A program made the position numbers and the translations under genes. From the NCBI RefSeq assembly GCF_037975245.1, contig NC_092570.1:16471418-16535417 (forward strand): 64,000 bases of DNA, read 5' to 3'. Positions 49,001-64,000 of the stretch are shown one piece after another (position 1 is the stretch's first letter; each line of letters opens with the position of its first letter). The notes below the pieces were generated by a model. The model was not told the origin of the DNA. It was given only the letters and a program-made list of their open reading frames with translations, and did no database searches. This DNA comes from Apostichopus japonicus. Taxonomy: Eukaryota > Echinodermata > Holothuroidea > Aspidochirotida > Stichopodidae.

Positions 49001-51693
49001 GAAACACTTTGCAATAGCTCTCTAAGTAATGCTTGATATATCATATGGAAGTCTCTCATCAATGGGATTACATTATGCTAACAGGTGAGGATTAGTGAAT
49101 TACAAATTATGCACATAGTATTAAATCATCACAATTTGTAGCAAAGTGTGACACACACTTTTAGAAGTACCCTGAAACAGAAACACTTTGCAATAGCTCT
49201 CTAAGTAATGCTTGACATATCATATGGAAGTCTCGTGATGAGAGTTTTTTCTCAAGTGACATTTCTCGATATGCTGTAAACAATGCAGGAAATTCTAGAT
49301 ATGCAGGTACCAGTAGTTCCTATATATACACTATTCAAGGAGGAAGTCTTTCTCACGTAGGCTGTCTAGCGCCGGGGTTAGGCTTTGGGAATAATTCTCT
49401 GTCACATGGCTTCTATTCCCCACTCGTCACTTCCCGAATAAGTCAAGTAGGAAACTGAGAAATAATATAATCCTTATGGAAACATCATAGGCTCCTAACC
49501 ATACTTTTCTGGGGCCCCATCGTAATTTCCCATGACCTCTGATTGACCCACAAATCAAGGTTGTAGCCCACCAACCCCCCACCCCTCCCCCCCTTTTGTG
49601 AGGGCCTTTTTGTCATTGTCGCTGACAGTGGCAGCGTTGTCATGATGACTTACGAGCTCTGATATATTTTTGTGAATACAGGTATCTGCTCTGTCAGTAG
49701 ACCTAGTGTGGACTTTCTCCTGACTCAGCCTGGTCACATGACCTGCATCGCTGTTGGCGGTGCCAAGGAGTCACTTCTCTCTAGACCTGGAGTTCATAAG
49801 CTATATCTTCAAAATCGCAAGGGTTTCATCAAAAGAGCAGTCACAGCAGGGTATGTGTCAAATTTGCTTAAAAATTTATGCTTAACAAGTTCCTTCATAA
49901 ATCGCTAAGTATGTTTTATATATAAATACTGTTTTATGGTTTTTTTTTCCATTCCTCTGTATAGTAAGATGATAAAGAATATTGGCTTAAAAGGTTTTGC
50001 AGACACCTACCAACAGCATTGTCTTAATCACTCCAATAGGCATTAACAATCATGAAAGTAATTGCAACTCCCATCAAAATACATCAAAGATCGACCATTT
50101 GGCGAGTCTTTTCTTAATTCTAGTTTTATTTATGAATAAACATTAGCTAATTTTGCACATTGATGATGTAAAGTGAGTGCCTGTCTAATTTACTGTTATG
50201 TCATCCCTCTGTTTTCACAACCTTGGTTTCAAGGACACTGGACACAGGTTCTTGGCCTAAGGCAATTTGTTAATATTTTACTGTCATCTTTGAAAAGAGG
50301 AACATCGCATTATTCCAATGTATGTGGGATTGTAAGTAGGGATTAACTTATCCAGAAATGTTGATGAGCGCAACACTCTATGTCATAGTTTGCACATATT
50401 TAATGAGTTTCCCAGCAGAGTTATCAAAAGTTCAAATGTGTATATATTAGAAACGAAAAGAGCTTTTCCAAAAAATTCAGCTGCCTCATATTATGAATGA
50501 GATTATCACACACAACAAATGTACTGAATATGGGGCAAATGCTAGGTGTCTGTATCACTTTAAGGAATGGTGACAACATAATATCGTTCAAATCGCTAGG
50601 GGCAATTAAACTTAATTCTTCTGCAAGGTAAACAAAAAAAGAACAAAATGCTGGTTGTTTCAGTTTGTGAAACTAATATTACAGCTATTGTTTCATACTA
50701 CTTCCGTTTCTTTTCAACACTTATGACAATTATCTCAACGTATCATACCTTTGAGATTTGCCCTGTAAGGTCTAAAATATGATCTTCTCAGGGAACATAA
50801 TTGGTCTTAGGCGAATGATGATGATCATATCAGAACTTGAAAACGACAATCGCTTTTTTGCACTCAAGTATTTCTGTAGTGATAAAAAACATTATTTCAA
50901 ACATATATTTCTCTTTCTTTTATGTATATTTTGCTTGTTTTTATTTATTTTTGTCTCTTTTTGTTTTGCTTGCAGGGCCTGTTTAGTCCCAATTTATTCC
51001 TTTGGCGAGACAAATATGTATAATCAGGCGGATAATCCAGAAGGTTCCCTGCTTAAGCAGTTTCAAGACTTAGCCACGAAATATTTCGGGTTTGCACCGC
51101 CTCTTTTTCATGGGAGAGGATTTTTCAACTATTCCTTTGGACTCCTGCCTCATAGAGTCAAGGTTGATACCGTTGGTGAGTAATTAGAAAACCATCTAAA
51201 TTTGTAAGCTTGTTATGAGGTGAACACTTCCCCCCATCCCAACACCCACCCATCCTCCCCCTCCCTGCTTCCCCTTTTCAAATCCATGCAAAAGAAAAAA
51301 CAATTTATTAACACAACCTTGCATGTAGAACTAAGTATGCCACAGATTGGACCATCTCAAGTTTCAAATGTAATTTTTGTCTGGGCAAGAATCGACAACC
51401 CCCTCTCCTCCCCCTACACCCACTCCAAATACCTCATTTCCACATCCACTCATGTTTAAAGTTCTGGATCCACCCCTGCTCTGATTAAAATACAATTCAG
51501 AGATTCAAAATTTAGTATAAATCTTATTCCATCCTCAGTTGGGAAACCCATAGAAACTGTGAAGACAGCAAACCCATCACAGGAATGTATTGATTCGCTT
51601 CATAAGCAATACGTCGATGGCCTACTGCAACTATTCGAGGATAACAAGACAAAATTTGGTATTGATCAAAAAGTACATTTGACACTTTTGTAA
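46082..51693 (+). CDS. 2-acylglycerol O-acyltransferase-like (MOGAT/DGAT2 family), gene B
   Basis: Six exons: 46082-46101, 46616-46762, 48388-48728, 49682-49850, 50976-51175, 51539-51693; 343 aa plus stop. Exons 2-6 are 147, 341, 169, 200 and 155 nt, exactly as in gene A, with the same phases; only exon 1 differs (20 against 17 nt). Landmarks: MDAKSN start, WAPLSIPIHRRVETL, hydrophobic segments around residues 32-70, catalytic HPHG at 119-122, RDYIMLTG, AVGGAKESL, NRKGFIKRA, PIYSFGE and PLFHGRGFFNYSFGL. The role is as for gene A: acyl-CoA dependent acylation of a glyceride acceptor at the ER. Intron 2 is nearly filled by a GATT-type satellite, and the exon 3 end with its splice donor is tandemly triplicated in intron 3. 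TGDS converges from the other side. Confidence 0.94.
46965..48350. repeat. GATT satellite with ~172-176 bp higher-order unit, intron 2 of gene B
   Basis: Tetramer TGAT/GATT repeats arranged into longer units. The marker TGATTTGCAGGATGATTG (with variants) starts at 47221, 47501, 47677, 47853 and 48025, giving spacings of 280, 176, 176 and 172 bp. Secondary markers TTGTCAGATATAT and GACAGACTGGATGAT recur in the same order. Confidence 0.9.
48708..49234 (+). repeat. Tandem triplication of exon 3 end and splice donor
   Basis: Units start at 48708, 48885 and 49064 (177 and 179 bp). Each begins GGGATTACATTAT, followed by CTAACCGGTGAGGATTAG or its variants (TAGTAACAGGTGAGG, GCTAACAGGTGAGG). The last bases of exon 3 and a GTGAGG donor are therefore present three times; the two extra donors lack the rest of the exon. 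Confidence 0.92.
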
Positions 51694-54600
51694 ATATGTA
51701 TTTTGCTTACCTTCGGAGATCACGGTTATCAATCTTTTCTTCCATTTTTTTTTACCTTATTGTGTGGGAAGGTTTTGAAAGTTGGTTAAAAGTTGAAATC
51801 CAAAACATCAGCATTTTTAGACGGGTCCAAATTAAAGTAGGGCAAAACGCAAATGATCGTGAAAAGTTTGGTTATTGTGATAACTTGCATTGCCATTAAA
51901 AACCTTATAGAAAAACATGAATTGGACAACTCTTGGGCTACAGCTCTTTCTTGCTCATGACTTTCTTTATATGATTAGATAAATTATGACAAAATTTAAA
52001 TACTCTTTTTGGGTCAGAAGTTTCTTATTTTTTTCTCCCAAGTTGAAAAAAATTCTTGGGTCTCTACTGCCTTGCCACATAATGCCATGACCTTAGGTAA
52101 TTCCTTTTCTGTTTTTTTTTATTTTTTTCAGGTTTAGGGAACAAAATTATATCTGTATTGCATTCCTTATGTAGAGTTTTGATGTAAGTGCATGTGGTTG
52201 GATGCACTAGCCTTGTATTCCAGTCGTTTTTATTGACCTGCCATTAGTATTAAAAGGCAGACAACAACTATTTTTTTTCTTTCATTTTTTTTCTTCTTTC
52301 TCTGGTGTCAAGTTCTTATTACAGAGACATGAGTTGAGTTTTAAGTTTTTGAAAGAACTTAGTCTTTAGTAGACAGCATTTCAAATTACTTAAAAACAGA
52401 ACCTGCTGTGTGTGATTTTCACTGTTGTTATGTCTCAACGTGGAAGTGATATGCTGTGATAGAGACAACTTGAGTTCAAACTAGCCAAGGTTTCTTATGT
52501 TACAGTTCATACGGAAATATTGGTTTTAAAATTTCAATCATTTTTTTCGTGAAGATCACTCCGTATAATCTGTCAGTTTTATTCTCATCAGTTCATTCTT
52601 TCAGACGATGATAAGAATATTTTCTATGGATATTCTGTTTTGTTTGTAGTTTTTTGATGGAAAAATTACTGCTAGTCTTTCAAGCAATAAGCATGAGGTT
52701 AGCCTTTCACCAAAAAAAAAATGGCCTAAACATTTAAGCTGCATGATTAAACTTTAGGGAGTTTGTAAATTTTTTGGAGTGCAATCCACCACACCAGTTT
52801 GAAGCTATCATATGTTATACAGCAAGTATATCATTACAAATTTATTAAAATGATTCTCTCACATTATTTTTTGAAACAGGATATCCAGTTAGGTACTTGG
52901 CAAGATTTTGACCACACCTGTAAATATCTTTCGTTTCTCATATTCGATCGTAATAAGATGAAATCCAGATGATTGTCAAGTAGTTTTTGGTTACTGACAG
53001 AATGTTAATTATGTTAGACAGTTTTAGAAAGTTTTTAGTTAATATTACTTATTGCAGGTTCAATAGCTCAGAGACCAACATTATCTAGACAAAAAATATC
53101 GCTTTTTCTAACCAAGTGTGGTAATTGTCCTCCTAAGGAAATTTCCTTCAAGGAGTTTCAAATTTTAACAAATTCCTATTTAATTTAGTTAGTATTTGTG
53201 CAACTAAACGGGTTTTATCCCAGACATATTGGCATGAGAATTCCTCAAAATCTGTTGAGTTTCATGTTCCTTGTATAACTATGTCTGTGTGTGGGACTAA
53301 AGACAAATCTGCTCTAGTGTACAAAGACATCCTACTTTAAGTCTACAATAAAAAGATTTGCTGGCTGTTAAAACATTTTTAACTCAGTATCCTTCCTCCG
53401 TGTGGATGGCAGCGACACGTGGTCACATTGAAAGTGATACGAACCGTAACTCGAAGAAATATTGGTGCTTTTTTTATTTTTATTTCTTTAGAGAAACAGA
53501 TCTATTCTACCGTGAAACTGTTTTAGAAGTTTCTAACTATTTCTGCAAATACTTTCTCTAGAAATGACTGCTCTCTCCTTCATGATGGAAACAGTAATAA
53601 CACAACAGCCTAACAATTTTACACAAATTTCATATCAAGTTTGTAACAATCACCTATTGTGCTTTGTAACTCATAGTCAGGCTTTTAGTTAGCAGTGTTA
53701 AAACAAAAATACTTCTCTTATTGTATGTAGTCGCCAGTGTACATACCAATTCCATATTTAAGACCTTTGTGTGATACACACAATGGGATTCATATCTTGC
53801 CAAGGGGACATTTATTTTTATGTCCCCTTACAGATCTAAGGGTTATGTTTGAACTTCAAAAAAATTAGGAGAGTTGGGGAGGGGGTGGGGGGGTAAGGGT
53901 ACATGTGCAACAGTCTCTCTATTTGTTATGCAAACTAATAATAGAAAATGAATACAAAATTGGAAAAAAAAAATTGTATTTCAAACATAATGTGTCCCCA
54001 TAAAGTTTTGTCGCTGGGTTTCTACATCTTTTCCAAGGGCATTTTGGATACAGCATTAATCGGTTTCTACTAAATATGTTTATATTTTTTAATGGTCTGT
54101 TTTTGGATTATGCCAATATTTCTATATCTAGAATTGATTTTATTGTTATCAATATGAAAGAACCGAGAATCTACTAGGTACAATGGGATTTGAGTTAGTA
54201 ACCTGATAATTAGAAGCCTTAGAAGGAGTACACATTTGTGTAAGGATAGCCACCAAGTGAGGCCTACAGATTATATGGAACCCTTAAAGAATTGAAAATC
54301 AAAACCTTAGTAGAATAAATCAAATTGACACCTATTTACCTTTGCTAAAACCTGGATGTCTATAACAATTATTTTTTGCAATAACAGTGTAATTATCAAC
54401 AACAAAAATCAAATCAAAATAATAATTTTATTGAATGTTCTGTTTACAAAATACCTTCCATTTATACTATTATGTTTTTTTGTGCTATGTCATTATTATT
54501 TCGGAAGTAGTAAAATGGTATAATTTTTGAAGAGGGAGAGAGGGGGGAGGGGGGGGAGGGAATTTGGTGGGAGAAATTGAGTGGTCAATTGATAGCACTT

Positions 54601-57118
54601 GGCAGCAGCTCATGTTATTACTGTGTTTTAATGAAGACTATACATCCATTACTCGTTCCTATCTTATCAATTGGTGTATTAAAGTGGAAAAAAATTCAAT
54701 AGAACTGTTTAATGTACATTTTGATTAAATTTGTTATATCTGCATGTATGTCTGCTTCAAACTCGTAAACATGAATATTTACCGCAAACTACTCATACTT
54801 TAACTTTCAAAAGACATTTTCCAGGTGTTTATTGGAGATCTGGTTGCATAAGCTCAAGCAGGTTTGGGGTAGGGGTGGGGGTGGGGTGGGGAATGGTTTC
54901 TAGATAGGTGTGGAGAAAGGTCAATGTGTTAAGAGTCGCGAAGCACATTGCAGACAGGGTATCTATGGTGTAATAAATGTTGACAGATGTCATACTGTTT
55001 TTTTAGTATGTGGGTTTTTCTGTCATCAGGGGAAGAAATTAGAATTGTACCTTAAATGTTAATTCGTTTGGGGTTTTGCACATGTAAGCGATGTGTCTGA
55101 CAACCGGTCAAACAACATCCATCCCCGCAATGTTCGTTTACCTATTTCACATATAATTGTTTGAAGTGTTTTCTTTGCGTTTTGTTTTGCTTTGTTCATT
55201 TGTTTGTCTTTTGCTTATCTTTCTCTTGCATCAGTTTGCCATTTTACCAAAGATAAGATATTTAAAGATTAAATTTGTTATATTGAGTGGACCCTTTCAA
55301 ATCAGCTTCATATGTTTTTGACATGGATGTAATACTTGCAAATTATGTTGACAATTACATTCCTGTCAGTGGCAGTTATCATATATATTCTTATGATTTG
55401 CCTACTGAATCTTTGTGAGTACCTTCAATATGTCCAATAACGTATGCTGTCGTAAGGGCACAAATTTGAGTCTTTCTCTGAAGTTAAGCTTCACTCTATT
55501 GAAGTTTGTCATTCGATGATTTATGCTTTCTTAATTATTTGATGGCGATAGTAGTCAGTTTTTATAATTACATAGCTCACATTGTCAATTGGGGATTTGT
55601 TACACATTTATATGTTGGTGGAATTTAGCCTCCCAGTTCCATACTCTCCCCCACAATCCCGAGGGCGCCAAAGAAATAGGATGGGAGAAGATCAGAGTGG
55701 GCTAATATAAGGAAAAAAAGAAAAGTTTATACAGAGCTTTATATCAGGAAATGGAAAAGGACAAAAGGTCCCCTATTAAACTACCTGAAAAGACGACACA
55801 GTTATTGTCACTTCCGTAAACCCCATTTTATTTTATACCAATAAGGAGGTGGGGGAAGGGTGGAAGATTCAGTTTGAGGGTGGGGGTGGGTGCCATTCAA
55901 GATTAGGTTGAAAATTCATAGCTTAAATGTTTTTGTGAACTTTTTGTGCATAATATACGTTGTCTTGTCGACAAGTGTGGAATAATGAAAATTCTTATAA
56001 GTTAAAGAAATATGTAATCAGCCATTTTTGTTATAAATATGAAAAACAGTGTTTTATTGTACTGTTACAGAATGTATCTTATACATTTACTTTTTACTTT
56101 TTAAATAAGAAAAGAGTAATGGATCTTTTGGAAAATAAATGTACCATGATTGAAAGGATATATGAATTGACATTTGTTGAAGTGTTCTTATTTTAGGATC
56201 AACAACAAATAATATTCATCCCAATTAAATAAACAAATATAAGAAAAACTTGGGCTCTCCGCTATATCTATAGGATTATGAATATTGTAATTCTAAGATT
56301 TCAGATCGACTTTGATATTATAAGCTCCTCAACTTTTGAAAACACATCCGCTGAAGATGACTCACTACCACAGACTGCTGAATATCTTAGTGATACTTTC
56401 CTTTTATTTATTTGATATACAATATAACTCCAAATGTTTTCTGGTGGAGGTGAAAATCTTATCTTCTATTTTCAGAACTAACGGATGAAGTTTTCAAATA
56501 TATTCTATGCATTTTTAATGTGAAAAATATTTATAAATTGCTGCCTGTTTTAAGTCATTAAAGGTGGAAAAAACAACAGCTTGTAGAACGCAGTATTTTA
56601 ACAATATTGTAATAACACATGATGAACATCTAGAGCTGGGCTCCCCCCCCCCACGCCCTTCCTGCCCCCTCTTCCTTCCCTCCCTACCCCTCTGCCGCCC
56701 TCCCCTGTCCTCCCTTTCCTCACTCCTTTACGTCCCATCCTTTGCCTTTTCCCCCTCCCACATTCTCTGATTTTTTTCTCTCTTTTGTCCATCTCACCAT
56801 CTGCCCCAATATCCCCGAGATATTTTCCATGTTTTTAGATTTTCATGGTTCAAACCACTTTTTAATTACTGTCTGTTCAGTTCTCCAGTCAATTGTTCAG
56901 CAATATATCAATCAGCTTGAGAGCACTAAAAGTAGCCTATTTTGGCTGCTCACTTATAGTGCTTCACAGCTTCATTCTTCTGTAAGGTTGATGACACTTT
57001 TACATTTAAGCCTCTTTCTTATACCAAAATTTCTCAAACTGCAGAGGGACATTTCCTCTCCCTCAGACCCCTCCCCAGACTGGCAGTCCATAAAAACAAA
57101 GAAAGAAGAAGCTTGTAC
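51694..57118. other. Gene-free stretch between convergent genes
   Basis: AT-rich sequence following the gene B stop, probably including its 3' UTR; AATAAA words occur at 54312 and later (56133, 56229), too far away to assign. G-rich tracts lie at 53876-53893, 54538-54560 and 54869-54890, and a pyrimidine-rich tract at 56643-56760. A GGATCC-ACCCCTG sequence at 51460-51477 in the last intron of gene B resembles one end of a hAT element. No further exon seen. Confidence 0.45.
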
Positions 57119-57162
57119 TGGCATGCATGCATCATGCATGCATCATGCATGCATCATGCATC
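57119..57162. repeat. GCATGCATCAT tandem repeat
   Basis: About four 11-bp units next to the 3' end of TGDS. The His/Met-rich ORF here is a product of the repeat. Confidence 0.85.
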
Positions 57163-57245
57163 CTTTACAAAGGCACTGATCTCTTGGCTTGACAGTTATT
57201 TAGTCTCCTGGGCAGCAAGTAGATCATGATGGACAGAAATTCTCG

Positions 57246-63588
<6,343 letters not shown>

Positions 63589-63641
63589 TCAAGACACGAT
63601 GGACGGATCCGAAAGACAGACGAACAGATAGACAGATATAA

Positions 63642-63642
<1 letters not shown>

Positions 63643-63692
<50 letters not shown>

Positions 63693-63728
63693 CCTATATA
63701 TATATATATATATATAAACATATATATA

Positions 63729-63781
<53 letters not shown>
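63643..63781. repeat. (TA)n microsatellite
   Basis: About 140 bp of TA units broken by GGCC, ATAAACA and TTTA words. It forms the tail of the adjacent minus-strand SINE. Confidence 0.95.
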
Positions 63782-63786
<5 letters not shown>

Positions 63787-63950
63787 AAAATCGTAATGAG
63801 TTGGCAAATCAAGAACAGTGAAAAAACTTCCAACCTCCACCGGGATTCGAACCCGGGCCTCCCGCTCTGTACGCGGACACCCTAACCACTAGGCTATGGA
63901 CGCTGATTGTATGTTCAGAGGTTCGAAATCGATAGATATAATTCATTAAT
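63778..63950 (-). mobile_element. tRNA-derived SINE with (TA)n tail, copy 2
   Basis: Reverse orientation. The tRNA-like head, 63833-63903, folds into a full 71-nt cloverleaf: 7-bp acceptor with one G:G mismatch and one G:T, 4-bp D stem, 5-bp anticodon stem (TCCGC/GCGGG), perfect 5-bp T stem (CCGGG/CCCGG), A and B boxes, and a T6 tract downstream. The anticodon position reads ACA, within the loop GTACAGA. It shares flanks with the 33.7-kb copy. A functional tRNA gene is not excluded, but the shared flanks and AT tails point to a SINE family. Confidence 0.8.
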
Positions 63951-64000
63951 ATAGTTCATTTATATATATATATATATATATATAGCCTATATATATAGCC

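Noticed and set aside
51220-51459. 79-codon ORF after exon 5 of acyltransferase B
   Set aside because: Lies in the intron between two well-supported exons (51175 and 51539) and is low-complexity Pro/Ser sequence.

Overview
This is animal (metazoan) nuclear DNA. Genes are split by GT-AG introns, dispersed DNA transposons and SINE-like units are dense, and no bacterial or viral gene order is visible. An invertebrate deuterostome, most likely an echinoderm, fits best. The grounds are the tandem MOGAT-like genes, the bilaterian TGDS gene, the two Ig receptors with no close vertebrate match, and the very frequent TAGGCCTA word. That placement is inference; no species can be named from the sequence alone.

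Layout: (1) 3.7-13.9 kb, minus strand: a small cluster of intronless immunoglobulin-type transmembrane receptors. There are two intact genes (3771-5183 and 12224-13324) and between them a decayed third copy (about 6930-7846) whose signal-peptide region carries a hAT-type MITE. (2) 14.7-15.3 kb: a degenerate GATGAC-type repeat, open on both strands. (3) 16.7-22.2 kb, plus strand: an unrecognised gene with at least three exons in perfect phase. Its first intron holds a Kolobok-like element (TTAA duplications, long inverted repeats, a THAP-domain remnant) and its second a GIY-YIG/Penelope relic. (4) 22.2-27.9 kb: gene-poor, with two MITEs. (5) 27.9-34.05 kb and 46.1-51.7 kb, plus strand: two complete six-exon genes of the MOGAT/DGAT2 acyltransferase family, with identical exon lengths except for the tiny first exon. 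(6) 34-46 kb between them: a triple-nested set of hAT elements, an adjacent fourth element, and one arm of a 450-bp inverted repeat pair. (7) 57.2-63.5 kb, minus strand: the five 3' exons of TGDS (dTDP-glucose 4,6-dehydratase family); the 5' exons lie beyond the window. Its introns carry five more hAT elements and a tRNA-derived SINE.

The genes do not form a pathway. The two acyltransferases are tandem paralogues, the receptors are a separate tandem family, and TGDS converges on the second acyltransferase. The most unusual signal is in the mobile DNA. Seven sites, in hAT elements with four different terminal sequences, share a two-hairpin core (GCGCCA/TGGCGC stem, then a hairpin closed in most copies by a GAAA tetraloop). 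One of these elements, already carrying a second element inside it, appears as two separate insertions with their own 8-bp duplications.
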